A stretch of 64,000 nt of DNA from Larus michahellis. Its lineage: Eukaryota > Chordata > Aves > Charadriiformes > Laridae. A model generated the notes under the pieces. The model had not been told where the DNA came from and did no database searches. It was given only the letters and a program-made list of their open reading frames with translations. A program made the translations under genes and the position numbers. Each line of letters starts with the position of its first letter. The first letter of the stretch is position 1. Shown here in pieces: positions 1-14,000 of this stretch. Location of the stretch: contig NC_133930.1 of assembly GCF_964199755.1 (NCBI RefSeq), positions 58,867,962 to 58,931,961 on the forward strand. Direction: 5' to 3'.

Positions 1-1736
1 GGAGCAAACAAGGCCAGGCAAAGGAGGCACCTCCTAGCTGGAGATGTGTCATGCAGCTACAAAGGCAGAAGTCATAGAGGATAGCAGTAATGGTTTCCTA
101 TCCCCTCCTTTGCCATTGCCACTGTCTCCAAGCCATTCTAGTGCAGTCTAGATCAGGCCAAATACCAATTCCTAAACTTTTCTGGTTGTGATCCTTGTAC
201 TACAAGGCCAGGCATTACAGTTGCAGGGGACATGCGTATGCGTATAAGCATAGATTTAAATAAAGGAAAAAGTTCTTAGGAATTGAGGAACAGAAGCAAT
301 GTTCTATATCCAGGACTTTGTTATGTGCTTTCCCAGGAATGCCTACCAATTTTTTTTGAGGGCTGCTGGGATCTTTGAACAATGAGTCTTCTGGAAGGCT
401 GATACATAATTTAGCAGGTAGATGAATGGTGACTTACCAGTGAAATCTTTGCTCTTAACAGACTACTACACAACCATTACAATACAGACCTTCATTGCCC
501 AACTAGAAGAATATGTATCCCAGAATCAGGCAGAGTAGTTACACTGAGCGTCCCTTCAGTGTCCTTGTACTGACACTAATTCATGCTCAATCACACATGG
601 TCTAAAAAAATTATTCGCAACAAAATTTTATAAGGTAAGGACTAAACTGACTATTAGAATTTCAGTGATAGCATTTCTAAGAAGCTATGCTGAATTTATG
701 TGCCAAAAATAACATCACAAGTAAGAAAGGAGCTACTGGAATTAGAAATGCCATCGGACAGCAAAGGGGGCACAAGACAAACAAAAGCATCAGCTTCTGT
801 TTTATCTTCTCAGACTTTCATTTAACTGAAATGAATATGTACAGCCCATTCTAGGTAAGGTTCTCCAGTCTCTTTACAATAACAAGTGATGTACCTAAAT
901 GTCCTATCTCAGTATACAAACTGGAAAACACTACAGGTTGTCTAACTTTTCATGGCTCATCCCACAGTTTGGAGGACACCAGTCCCCTGACATTTTGGAC
1001 CACATACTTTTGTAATCTTTTCAGTGTAGGATTTTGCTGCACATTCATTACTCCTTTTTCTGTCTTAATGTTCTTTCTTGCTTTTGCTTAGTGATACACA
1101 TTGGGCATTTCATCAGTCAGTAAATGAAAATGCCTAGATTTTTCCTCGGATAGCTGACAAGTCATTCCAAAGCTGTCAATGTGTGCAGGAAAATTCAATT
1201 ACTCACTCGGGTGCTGAGACTCAGTCCAGTAGGCGTTCTTTTGCCTGGTGTATCTCCATCTCTAAGATCATCTCTATCTCTTTCCAAATGTTTTGCTCAG
1301 CATCTCTGTGATCTGCCAACGTGTAACTCATTTAGCCAGTTCACTTGGGTTCTGTTAGAATTTATGAAATCCTTCTGCTCCTGTGGGATCTAGTTGATTT
1401 TTGTGTGTTGGACAACTTTTTTCTTCCGTGCATTTTTTTATCCTATCTTTCATGCAGTCAGCGTACATAATACTGCTTCAGGTGCTCATTCTTGTGGTAA
1501 ACTTGATCTTCTATGAACTTCTTATTCTGTCACAAACATTTATTGGGGTTTTTTTATTATTTTGTTTTAATCTGTGTGATTCTGACTTTCTACTGTTTTC
1601 TAATAGCTTGTAACTAGTTACTAGCTGAAAATACTTCAAAAATATAATTAATAACTAAGTCTTGAAAAATTCTTTTGAAATAATTGTTTCAAATTAAATT
1701 CTGTGATTTCTGACTGGTAAGACAGAATTCGTCATT

Positions 1737-1772
1737 AACTGGTAAATGAATAACATTATTCATTTACCAGTT
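1737..1772. repeat. Perfect 36-bp palindrome (17-bp arms)
   Basis: The left arm AACTGGTAAATGAATAA (1737-1753) is the exact reverse complement of the right arm TTATTCATTTACCAGTT (1756-1772), with only two bases between. An extra ACTGGTAA lies shortly upstream at about 1713. The flanks do not pair well, so this is not an obvious microRNA precursor. It may be a transposon terminus, a small foldback element or a chance product of local duplication. Confidence 0.9.
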
Positions 1773-4700
1773 TTAAAGAATTACAGACAATATTACATAT
1801 TTTTAAATACTGTAAGAAAGATGTACTCTTCTGGTTTATCTATGCTGTTTCAGGCTGTTGTTCATAGATTTATGTTTAATCTCCAGAGTTCCCTCATCTG
1901 ATCCTGCCACAAATACTTCCAATAATGTTGACATAAAACAGAGTTCACCCAAAATTAATGATCGCTCTTTGGTAAGTTTATCACAGGATCACAACAACTC
2001 AGCTAGGTCAACATTGTCTGTCTCCTGGCCCTCTGATAGCTCCCTCAGGACAGTCATGCTTTTGGGTGACCTCATCATACGTAATGGAAGTGTTACACTT
2101 CAGTATGGTTTTCCTGCTAATAAAGCAGTTAGAATCGTCTTCTGAAAATCTGTTTTCTTGCAATGAAGAATGTGTTTAGACAATTTGAAGAGAAAATTAA
2201 CTGGTGGAAGTTTGGGTTTGTTTGATAGTTTTATGTTATTTTTCTATTTAATTTTCTCTGTTTCTCTCTTAATGTTTTTATTTCAAAAGTTGTGACCCGT
2301 ATATGAGATCATGGTATTTCCGGGTTCTATCTCCTCATAAACTCTCAATTTGTTCTACTTTTTTTTTTTTTTAAATATCTTTACTATCCATTTAGATGAA
2401 TTACCTGCAAATGCTTCAGATCTTAATGATTTAAAATTTGGTAGCTATAGTGAATGGAAGTAAAGTCATTGCTAGGGATGAGTGCTTTCTTTTACTTATA
2501 ATGTATAATATTTTAATTATAATACTTATGGAAAAACTTGAGTGTTACATAGACTGATGCTATTTAAAGGCAAATACATAATTTTGTGTGTTACAAACAG
2601 CTTTTTGACATAAAATAGTAGAAATTTTGAAGAGAAAGGGGTTTCTTGGAGGGGTTTTTTCCCCACCTATGGCATTTCCTTTATGTCCTTAATGGGTTGT
2701 TTGAATTGTCTTTTCATTAGAAATGCCATAATCCTTTAATTACATTTTTGTGCTGATTTTTTTTTTCTGTGCTGGAAGGTTTTCTACAGAGCAGCAGGCC
2801 AGCATTGTGATATATGCTAACAATAAATTATATATTCAGAGGCTAGTGTTTCAGATTCTTTTTAAGACCTCATTTTCATCAGTCCAGAATGACATACTCC
2901 AACTAATTTCATCAGAAAGATAAAGGTAATTATGACATCATCAAATCTAACTGCTTTCAGATCCTTGTTTGTATGTTTAATGATGCACATGCTTAGTAAT
3001 GAGTAGAAAGTCATCTCCTGCCAAAATACCATGCAGTTATATCTCAGATTAAAGTGTGAGATATATAATGTCTTATTCATCACTAAGCACTAATGGCAGT
3101 AATATATACAGTATGCCATATAAAGGATTTTTTACAAAGTGTTGGCAGTATAATATTGAGCCTAGTCCACTAAGTGTGAATCCTCTTACAGAGTTATGAG
3201 TTGCATCTCTACAACCGGTTTTATCACATGGCTCTAACAAGTAATTGTCTCCTTCTGGTTTCTTTGCTGACATACTTTAAAAATAACATACAGCCTTAGA
3301 CAAACCTTTAGTATCTTTAGAATTGATAAAATATCATAAAGATCTTGGAAACAAGCCATAGTTCTGTGAAAGTTCTGTTCACTGGAGTCATTTGTTTCCT
3401 TGGCTGGAGGGTAGAGATCCTAAAGAAATGGTGCTCATACAGTTTGCTTTCACTTCCCTCATCTCAGAATATCACAACCATCACAGATCTATTTTATCAA
3501 AAAAGAATAAGTTGAATATTTGGTTTCAGCTTTGTATCTCTATTGCCTTTAAAAAACATGAATGAGAAATACAATTTACAGAACTGGGAAAATAAAAGCT
3601 AAGGCTTCACATCACTGAGAAGCATGGAAGTAATTTTATGGTTGCCCTATAGATCTATAAATTGTAATGGTCTTCAGTCAATTTAGAGAGTATATCACAT
3701 TTAAACTTAAGCAGGGCTACACATTTTGCTGGGCACCTTCACCTGAAAAAAAGAGATAATAATGCTGTGGTGAAACTGTTGGCTTGAGTTTCGGACCAGT
3801 TGCCTAACTCTTTTTTTTTTACATATATAGATGTCAGGCTTGCCCTGCAATTTAAAAAGTGTTCTTTGAGGATATATTTGTATATTATTAATAAGTCTGA
3901 ATATCTCCACTTTTTACTGTAGAATGCTGCAGCCATGTAGAATGCTAATGAGTAATTCATCATGTGTCAGCATTCACCAGCTTATTTTTTGTAAAATCCA
4001 CTAGCATTCTGATGTCAAATACTATTTAACAATGTGTCTAAGATTCTAAATAAGAACAAACAACTGATTTTTCAGGTAGATGTATGCTTAAAATGGTCCT
4101 AAACTTGAATGTGGTTTTGTATTAAATATAAATCTATAGAAAGTACACAAAATTGAAAATTATGTGAAAATAAAGTACATCTGGAGCATATAGAGAAACG
4201 TGGTTTCTTATACCTATTACGGTATTACAGTTTTTGTCCATGCTTTGATATAGATCATTAATTATGGGAGAAAAATGCTGATACCTTCCTTGATTTGGGG
4301 GGGAAAATGGAAGGCTGTAATACAGTCTGTTGTTTTTATGGATCAAGACTCAGTTGTCATACATACATGGAATTTTTGCACCTTAATACTGAAGTTTAGT
4401 CTTCACTTTTAAGTTTTCAGGAACTTCTATCTAAGCATTTTTTAAAAAAATAATACAATCGTAATCAGATTTCTGTTTGTGGAGGAAAGGAAAATCTTCA
4501 AAATAAATGCTTTTAAGACAGTATAAAGCTGGTGTGAGAATCCACCAGGAAGAATCACCCTTCCCTTTTTGCTCTTTTTCTGGTTCCAGAGGGATCCAAG
4601 TCTATCCTGTGTGCCACATTAGAAAACTTTTTAGTCTTGCAAGAATTTTTCCCTTCAAAATGCAAGGGTCTTTTACCCATTTCTTGCATAGTCTGGTAAG

Positions 4701-5000
4701 AAGTATATTGTGGCATCAGCCCTCCCTGAGCTCGAGGAGATTCCCGTTCCACCACTACTTCTTTAAAGGGGCTTCCTAAATGAACTAATAAGTCCAGCTG
4801 TCCTAACAAAACAAACTAGTTTCATTGGGAAAATCAGCATTTTTAAATCATGAAGTGGATGACTGTGTTTACTTCATTCAAGAAAGAAATTGGGGAACTG
4901 AACCCAGATTTCACATGAAGACAAAGAATTTGGTAATTCCAAACTGAGTCTCCATGGGAACCCTGTCTCTAGCCCAACTTATCCAAGGTGAGCTGGGGCT

Positions 5001-5018
5001 CTGTCTGTCTGTCTGTCT
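5001..5018. repeat. CTGT tetranucleotide microsatellite
   Basis: About four and a half tandem CTGT units are read directly in the sequence. It lies in the ADAMTS19 intron and has no evident function. Confidence 0.85.
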
Positions 5019-8000
5019 TTAAAATCTTACCTCTTTTGAACAGTTACCCAGTACTAATTCTTACTCCAGAAAGAAGAACTAGAAAGAAAAATGAGGGGGG
5101 GGAAGACAAAAAATAAAAAGGAGAAAAGCAAAATAAAGTAAGTAAGGACAACTGAAACTTGCTAAACTTAGGAGAGACCGACAGCAGATTTTTTTAGCTA
5201 CACTTAGTACAAGTTCTGAATTTTAAATTTGGCATTCACATACTGAGGTGTTGGGTGTGTCAGAAATGAGAGAGGCAGAAAGACCTTCCTGGAAATGATG
5301 CATGGGAGAACTCAGACTCCATCTTATGTTTGCTCCATTAATGCCTCTTTTCGTATTAGTTGCATTATTCAGAAATGCCTTTATAAAAAAAATAATTTAA
5401 ATGGTTCTTAAATAAACTGCAGATTATTTGCTTTATTTAGCAATCTTTAAGAATATTCCTACACTCAGTATAAAGTCTGTGTTGAAAACAAATGCACCAC
5501 TTTTATCTACTACCTGCCTTCAAAAGCAAACTTCTTAAAAATACAATATGCATTAAAAGATTACAAGCATGTAAGCAAATATGAATCCTGTTGCTAAAGT
5601 CCAATTGCTTGATATCCTTGTTTTACACTCACTTTATGAAAAGGTTGAAATAACTTAAATGCTGGAACTGATGAACCTATACATAAATGATTAGGAATGC
5701 TCTGCTAATAATTTCCAATGGAACTCATCACTGAGTTGCCTTATGAACACATTGCTCTCCACTTTGAATGCTACTTAGACTTGTAAAAACCTTTTATTGA
5801 ACAATCTGTTTATTCTTCAAAATAAATTGTCCAAGTCAATTCTGACTTGTAATATTGTCACAGATTGGGTTTTTCATTGTGAATTGTATCACCCTCTGCA
5901 GTGATTGCCTGTTGTGTTGGCAGAAAGATGCATTTTGACCGTTACTGTCTGCCAGTGACAATTTTTCCCTTAATTTAGGAATTCCTACTTCTTACAAAGG
6001 CCAGCTGGAAGCAGCTAAGGCATTACAGCACCTTCCTCAGCTGTTGGCCTTGGGAATATGTATTCTCTCCAGAATATATATCTTTGGCAGGGAACAGAAA
6101 GAAGGAATCTTGGGTAACGGGTGTGCATGCCAAGTGTAAGGATTGTTATATTTAACGCCTAGGTTTCTGTCCTTGAAATTATGTCTAAAAGAAGTTCAAA
6201 AGTAGGACAAAATTCAAACAGGGTGGGTAGATTTTATTTGAAAGAAAGAAAAACTTTCAAATAAATAGCTGTTAACTGTATTTATCCAGGATTTTTTTTT
6301 TAATCTTTAACAGGAATGTTTTACATGTCTTGCTGCTTGAACGGTTTTACAGTACCTTTAGGACTGCATCCAAAATGCACAGATTAACAGCCACATAAAA
6401 AACCTCTGGCTGCGTATTAGAACATTTAGTCTAAACCTACAAACACAGTTGTCCTACAGGAATTTTTGATAATCAGCTACATGGCCTTAAAGTGTAGGTC
6501 ATCTAAACAGTAAAATATAATTAACCACCACAAAAACAAAGCATGTGCAAGAGTGACATTTGGGAGCTGGAGGGGGTAGGAGCTATAGAAAAGTATTCTG
6601 CATTCACTAGTAATAGAAGCTATGAGTTGAAATTAATCTGAGATCTGCTGATTTGAAGCAAGTTACTACAGATTGGTTGGGAGTGGGGCATTTTCTGTAA
6701 ATTTTATATAAATAAGTTTTATATTATTATATATATTTACATATAAAATCATGGAATATACAAGCACTTTTGACACATAGATTGCTTTCTGATTAAATTC
6801 ACTGTGTAATATGTAAAAGTGAAAGTATTTTTTGTTTCCTGTAAATTGAAACTTTTGTTACAGTTTTAAACATGGAAGCTCCAGAAGCATGCAGAAGCTA
6901 TTCAGCTTTAGCTACATACCATAAGTGCTACCTAAATTGTGACACCTGCACATCCAGTGAGAGGTATTTGCCTCAGGTTGAATATTTTCAGTAAGAGAAA
7001 TTCAAAAAGTGAAGCAAGCTTAGGAGACAGTTTTGGGAGAGTCTGTTTCAGATGGAATGTATGCATGCATATGTAGTAAAATGAGTATCAAAATGAGGGT
7101 CAGAGCTGAGTGGCCTCTAGCTGGTTTGTGGAAGTTGAGGTGTCTCCTAGTGAAATTGGACCAAGTCCATACATTTTCAGAGTCAAAAGTAAAAACGGCA
7201 TGGATGCCTTTCATCCTCCAACATCCAGCGGCCGCTCCCAATTACACCAGCAGTTGCCTGGTGTGTATGCAGCACAAATTCAGGTTTAAGACCACTTCGT
7301 GGAGACAAACAGAAATCTCAGTGTTTGTCTGTGTAGCTAGCAAATATACTAATCAAGGCCATACCTAAAGTGTGTTTTCCGTAATTTTGTGCAAATACAA
7401 TGTGTTGTCTGAAATTTTTAATTTTCATTTCAAGTGCTTTTAAAATGACTAAAAATAGTTCTTTTGCCTTTGTGGGTCTGCTCCATGTGTAAATTTTGCT
7501 ATTAAATACTCTGTTTTGTACTACTTTGAGCGTGAAATAATATAGAAACGGTAAAGTGATATTATTTTTTTCTGGCTTCCAATCAGTAGGATTCTTAATT
7601 CTGAAGTCAGACACCACTGCTGCTGATGATGTGCGAACAGAGAAGAGCACAGCTTGACTATCAGATCCCTGTTTGATTTTAAAACACTAGTGGTCTGGAA
7701 AAAACTGTCTTCACTTGTAAACTGATCAGGCTGGCTTTGAAAGTTTTGGATTGCAAATCAGTGTGGTAGCCCTGCCTTTTCACAGTTTTCCCCAAACATC
7801 TTTCAAGACTGTATAAAAGTTCTCCATTTTATAAATAAGAATAAATGCAAAGTTAAAAATTAGTACATTTCCTTGAAAAAAAAAGAAGATAAAACAGAAG
7901 GCAAAGTTTTTACTTTATTTCCTGCTTTGCCACATATTTCCTATATGAACTGACACATTTTATTTTTATCATCCTTTAGTGTCAGTTTCATCCTCTAAAG

Positions 8001-9651
8001 TTGGGATGTTAATAAGTAGGTCATGCAAGACTAAAATTGTTTGCAAGATGTATCCATCTTTGGATAGAAAACTACATTGTAATGCTTCATAACACTCTTT
8101 GAAAAATTTCACAAAAGCTCAGTCATTAAAGGGGTGTTAAATCACCAATTAAGATTTTAATGGCAAAATCTTTTGAAATTCTGCATAGAAACTTGGGGCC
8201 TGAACCCTGATTAGGCGAGAGAGAGAGATCTGTCTGCTTGTGGTGTATTGTCTCAGTTGCAGTCACGAGAAGCTTTCAGGCCAGAGCTCATTTGATATAG
8301 AGAAGATGTGACTGCTGCTGGAGTGCTCTCCACAAGGGCATCTGCATACGTGAATTGTTACGCGTTATGAATAAGCAGATAAACCACTGGAGCCCATTTT
8401 GTCAGCAGAAGTGCAGTGTTTTCAAATCCTGTTCTTCCTTCCAATACTCCAGATGGCTAGGTTGCACCTCCTCGTTTTAGGAAAACTGAAGGATAAGGGC
8501 AGATAAATTGTTTTTAGGATATCTTATATACCAGCTCCACCTGCCTGTGCTGTCTTCCTTCTGTGTAGCTGATAAAAGAAGATACATACGTGCTACAAGC
8601 TCACACATACTCTAGCTTTGGTTAATAAACATGCATGTGTTTTCCTGAAGGGAAAAAAAAATACAATACTGTGTGCAAAATTACTCTAAATTGAGATCAT
8701 TGTGATAATCATTAAAGATCATCTTACTACCTTCATCTTTCTTTCATTCTCAGGTTTTGGGGTTTTTTGTGTTGTTGGGTGTTGTTTGTTTTGGTTTTTT
8801 TTTTAGTTTTGCTATTCCATTGTCTCCCTTGCTATTCCATTAAAATATTCCAAAGACAAACCTCTCTGAAATTATGGAGAGAGGAATCCAAGAAGCAGCT
8901 GGAATTTTGGCAAGACTAAGATTGATGTTCTGGCTGTTGTTGGTGATTAAATTTGGGTATGTACATGTGTACATGGTATGTTTACCATGTGCATAATGTT
9001 GGCCATTATAAGAAGCCAGGTTATTTTTAGCTGCACAGGGAAAAGGCAGAGAATTCAGGAAAAGGAATTCTATTGAGAGGCTTTTTCTCATGCAATTTAA
9101 AAGCAGTACACAAAATTCAAAATTGATCACAGACTTCTACTTTGAAGAGACTTCAGTACTAGCTGGATTCCCTCCTGTAAACAGCATATTGGTTCATATA
9201 TTAAGCTGTGGTTGCTATTGAATAGAAAATTATGTATGCATAATTGAATGTCTTTACATACCTTGGCTCATGTGGGCTGTATCTGATAAACTTTGCAAGA
9301 AATTATAGTTTTTTATTGACTTTATGGAGTTACTCCTGATATACATCACTGAGAACAGAAGCAAAATGAAGTTCAGTTGCTGCTTCTATAGAATGCCAGT
9401 GTTTGATTTCATGTGGTTACAAGTTGAAGTGTGCTTTGGATCTTTTTCAGTCCCCTGTGAAAGCACCCTTCGAGTGTTTATCCTAGTCTCTTGTACCTCT
9501 CCTGGAGTCTCACAAATCCAAAAGACATAAGTCTCACGCCTGTTGATTTACATATTTGGGTGCAAGCCCTTTATTTCCCATTTGGCATGTGTGAAACTTT
9601 CCTCCAAGTAATAATGTTTATAATGTCACCCAAAAGCACATAGATAAAAAA

Positions 9652-9676
9652 ACTAAAGGGTGAAAACCCCTTTAGT
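9652..9676. repeat. Short hairpin, 9-bp perfect arms
   Basis: ACTAAAGGG (9652-9660) pairs with CCCTTTAGT (9668-9676) across a 7-nt A-rich loop. It is intronic, too short for a microRNA precursor, and listed as structure only. Confidence 0.6.
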
Positions 9677-10856
9677 GTTTCCTACACTCAAAATGTATTC
9701 TTGCTTTGCAGAAAACTATACTTCTCCATCTCCATCTTGAGACAGGATGGTTGGGAAACGTCTTTTGTTATAGCACCCTCTCCTTGTCTTTCTCTCTCAT
9801 TTCACTATTTTTTCAGCTGCTTCTTGAGTCCTCCTTAGGAAATTAGTTCTGAATATTTATATAATTAAGATTTTTTTAGAATAAAAATGTATTCAGGATT
9901 ATGTGGATGGTAGTGGTATAAATTTTCAGCCAGTGCTCGTAACATTCATGGCAAGAAATTGATTAATATTTGAATATGTCCTCTATAGTAAATTTCCCCC
10001 AAACTTAATTAAATTTGTGGGTACTTGAGTCAAAGTCATTCACAGGTAGGAGCAAATTGCAATATATATTTTTTTGAATGAATTTGTAGTTAAAACAATA
10101 GATCATATGTCAGTGGACACAAAAATAATTCATGCCCTGTGAAATTTTGTTGATAAAAAGTCGGCAAAGGGGAAAGGATGTATTTTTTTTGTTTGGAATA
10201 GATCTTGTATGCATCTTTGCAGCACTGACCAAGTTTTCATTCTAATAAGCTACTGTGATAGAAGTAGCACATTACCATCGTTACAGTGCTCACTGTTTTA
10301 TTTTCTGACCTCATTCTCTGTGGCAAGAAGATGGGAAGGTTGATGTCTCAACGTTGTGTGTTTCATTTGCGGGACACGTGTGAAAACATGAACATGTGAT
10401 GCAGAGACAAGAGCTGTACACTCTGCTCGGTAGAAAGAGCACTTCTGCGCTGGCAGGAGTAATGGCTTAATTAAAAATGCTTCTCTCTGTCAGTGCCTGT
10501 AAGCATTTTCTTTTTTTCCATCACCTTCATCTCTAGCAAGACTAAATTAGGATACAGGTACAGGAGAACAGCCCATGCTCCCTTTAGACACGTTGCTGCG
10601 CTTCAGTTTCATCACAGGCTCTACAAAATGGACCTTGACAGCAATGGGATGCTGGAATCAGTCCTTCAATGAATACTGTCAATTTATTTGTGCTTTTGTA
10701 ATTGATTTTCATTTAGCTAATGGAATGGAAGGCAGAAGTATTAGAATGCTGACGACTGAAGGAGCAGCCGCTGCCTTCACCTGGACTGGCATTTCACCTT
10801 TGTGTTTACAGGCAAAAATACTTTTCCAATGAATGTGTGTCTTCTGTGTGTTCCAG

Positions 10857-11034
10857 TGCTCTGTTACCTGTGGCAAAGGGATGCAGTCCCGAGTCATCCA
10901 GTGCATGCACAAGATCACGGGAAGGCATGGCAATGAATGCTTTTCCTCAGAAAAGCCTGCAGCCTACAGACCCTGTCATCTCCACCCCTGCAATGAGAAA
11001 ATTAATGTTAACACCATAACATCGCCCAGGTTAG
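10857..11034 (+). CDS. ADAMTS19: ADAMTS19 penultimate coding exon: last thrombospondin type-1 repeat
   Basis: ADAMTS19 is a secreted zinc metalloprotease of the ADAMTS family. Its substrate is not established, and it is linked in mammals to heart-valve development. This exon carries only an ancillary C-terminal part. It reads [16 protein letters not shown] and continues through NEC and RPCHLHPC, giving the six cysteines of a thrombospondin type-1 repeat. The Trp-containing start of the repeat must lie on the previous exon, outside what I can see. The exon is bounded by TTCCAG and by G|GTAAGC, starts in phase 0 and ends one base into a codon. That base joins the next exon to make Ala. After the repeat, a linker rich in Asn, Thr and Ser leads to the PLAC domain. 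ADAMTS17 is the nearest paralogue. ADAMTS19 is preferred because MINAR2 lies next door in the same orientation, as in human 5q23. Confidence 0.85.
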
Positions 11035-14000
11035 GTAAGCAGTGAAAATGACACATTCCTGCTGGAAATCTCTTTTTAGTTCTTTCTCTCCATAGAGTAA
11101 TGATGATCCCAGTTTAAAAACAGAGGGCTAGGACTGAGGAGACGTAAATACAGAATCTCATCTCTCTGCCTCAGTTTTCGAGTGTGTACATCAGAGACTG
11201 TACCTCAGGATGGTGAAGGGTTTTGTTATCCAAGGAAGGACCATATTATGGGACTATGGACACAAAACATCTATATGGACACACATCTGAGATCAAAATA
11301 TGTTTATATTTAAACATATTATATATGTTTACATATGTATTTGTCCACTCAATTCTATCAAACATTTCTAAAGTAAGAAAATAGCTTGTTTTCTCTTTAA
11401 AAATTCTGCAAACTATTTTCTCATTATATATTTGTGAGATCAAGGAAGCCCTTTTTCCTCAAATATGAATAGCTCTTCCCACTTGTCTTTAGTGCAAATG
11501 TCTACAATCTGTACCTCATGGATTAGGACATGTGAAGGAAAATTACTAACATGAAGAGATTTGCTATTCCAGGAGGAACTCAGGTCTCTAGTGGTCTTAA
11601 AGAAATTACATTACTGAATAGCTACAGAACTGTTAATTCTGTTAATTGTTAATGCCTCGTGGGTTGTTAATGATCGTCTTACCAGTAGCTCCCCAAAGCA
11701 TTCATCTGCTTCTTGAGCATGACTGGGGAATATTCAAAGGCTTGCTGTAAGACAGCATACCCTTTCTAGATGATTTTCCAGAGCCCTTGTTAAGATAAAC
11801 CCTCCTGTCAAAGAGATTACTCCTGCATGGAAAGCAAGTCTAACATTTCAGGCTGTATGTAATCCTTCCTTTAAGTCAGTGACGGCTATTTCTCTTTGAA
11901 GTTTTTAACCCTTAAAACATTCCTGTGTAGTAGTCATTGTTTCAGTTTGCTGGATGAGATGGCAGCTGTTGCTTATGGCCCTCTAGTCCGCTTTTTCATT
12001 GTTGTAAGGTTGCCCTTCGTACTTTATCTTTCTTTGTTCAAGTGATCTCTCAGAAGCAGGAGGCTGTCACTCCATCATTGACATTCTCCCTCTGGTGTGG
12101 TGTAAGCAGCTCTGTGTCACAGAATAAAGTGAATCACAGTTTCACGGAAAAAAATAGTGTCAGATTCATTAAAATATGACCTAATGTGAAGTGCACAAAA
12201 AAAGACTGGGCTATGTTGTCCTCGTAGCACTGATGTTTGTAATGTATAGGTGAATCTCATCCCGCAAGAGTCATAATCCAGTCCAGTAGAAACATTGTCA
12301 TCTCCAAAATACATAATGCCATGTTTCTTTTGAATATATTGATCATTTTGGCCTCCAGTTCCATTCCTATTATGCAGTATAGGTCCCTTGGATTTGGGGG
12401 TACGGCTAGTGGAAGCTGACATGGATTGCCCCATCTCTACTCTTTTATAAATACAGTCTCAGTTCCTATTTCCCTTCTGGTGAAAAGGGAGAGTAACTCA
12501 GATCTTCTGTGAGATTGACTGTTTTTTTCAGTTCAGTGTTTATGATGATTTTTGGATGGTGTCTGTTTCTTGTGCCTTATTTTTACTGTTTTTCCATATT
12601 AATTCCAAGTATGCGGTACAGCCTGAATAACTGAATATGCAAAGACCCAAATTTGCTACCAGGGTCCTTCTATGATAAGCACTGTAAGAGGCTTTTATAA
12701 GCAGAACAGGTGGGTGCATTAACAGATGGCTTCACAAGAAAAAAGACAACGCACGTGAAAAATATGCCTGTTTTATACAACAGGCATACAACAGAAGTCA
12801 GGCTTCTATACCTGAATGTTTATGACAGCTAGAGAGAACCAAATAGTTATAACAACTGTGGGAGGAGGCAGAGTAAACCAAACAGTGGCTTTTCAGGCTA
12901 GTGACATGTCCTTGTCATTTTAGAAGGTTTCTGAGGAAGACTTTGTTAGTCAGGGATTCCCACAGTTAGAAAGCAACAGACTATTAATAGAGCAACCTGA
13001 ATAACTGGGTGAAGGTAAGACATGAAAGATGTGAAGGTAAGGATTAATAGTCTGACTTTGACATGGAGTAGGCAAGACTCATTGGAGTGATTAAGAAGTC
13101 AGTCAGACCAATGTATTGGAAGACAATTTCAAAAAAACCCACATTTTGAATGTACTTGGAGAGAAGAGGAAAAGGTCAAGTGGGTAAGAAATGCACAGTA
13201 TTTGTGCGTTTGAGAACCACAAAATGCCGTGATTGGGTCCGGACAAGTCCGTTTGCCAACATATCAACTGTTATTGATTTCATATTGTAATTTTCATTTT
13301 TCTAGATAAAATGGATTTGCATTACAAAATGTACCATGGGACTTGCTAACTGTCCCCAAACCTTCTAAGAGCAAGACCAATATGATTTCTGTTCCTTTGA
13401 ACAAAGAAGCCTGTCAAAACTATAGGTCTAGTAGATTATTTCACTTAGAAAGAAAAATGATGTAAGACATGTAGTTTTGTTCAATTTCCATTCATTGACA
13501 ACACAGCACAACGTCTTGATTTCTCGAGTAAAGCTGAACCAGAAAAGCAGTCTCCATGCTTTAATCCCTACATTCCCCTACCTGCCTCTGATAAAGAAAA
13601 TTCCCCTTCCAGGTGTCATTGAGAACCCCATTCTGGTATTATTCAAGCTGAGGCTTCCTGTTTTTCCGGTGGCAACTTCAGGCTGAGGGCAGTTGCAGCT
13701 GGAGCTGCTGCTTCATGCGGCATTGCTGGAGCTGGCTTTGCCGCACCCCCGTAGCCCTGGCACCAGCCCCAGCTCGCCTCTGTATGGGGCAAAAAGATGG
13801 GCTTCACTCTCTCATGATGAGCCAGCTGCGTGCCATGAAGCCAGTTATTTTCAGTTCAACTTAATCCAATTTATAAATTAAGCTGGCCTTAAAAGTTTTT
13901 AATGTTGAAAATATTGACTGCAGGAGAATTATTTTTGTCTTTTGTTGAATACCTACAGAGGGCTGGAGCACCTCTCCTATGAAGACATGCTGAGAGAGTT

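Larger units (their letters stand above)
1..10856 (+). other. ADAMTS19: ADAMTS19 intron (3' part), mostly unique AT-rich sequence
   Basis: This stretch lies before the first recognisable ADAMTS19 exon. I looked for further thrombospondin-repeat exons (a Trp-rich start followed by a CSxTCG motif) and saw none. It contains a perfect 36-bp palindrome at 1737-1772, a CTGT tetramer run at 5001-5018, a 9-bp-arm hairpin at 9652-9676, and many A and T runs. Short open frames are scattered, and none has a recognisable domain. The acceptor that ends it reads TGTTCCAG at 10849-10856. That it is intron rather than intergenic sequence is inferred from the exon that follows, which starts in the middle of a domain. 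Confidence 0.6.
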
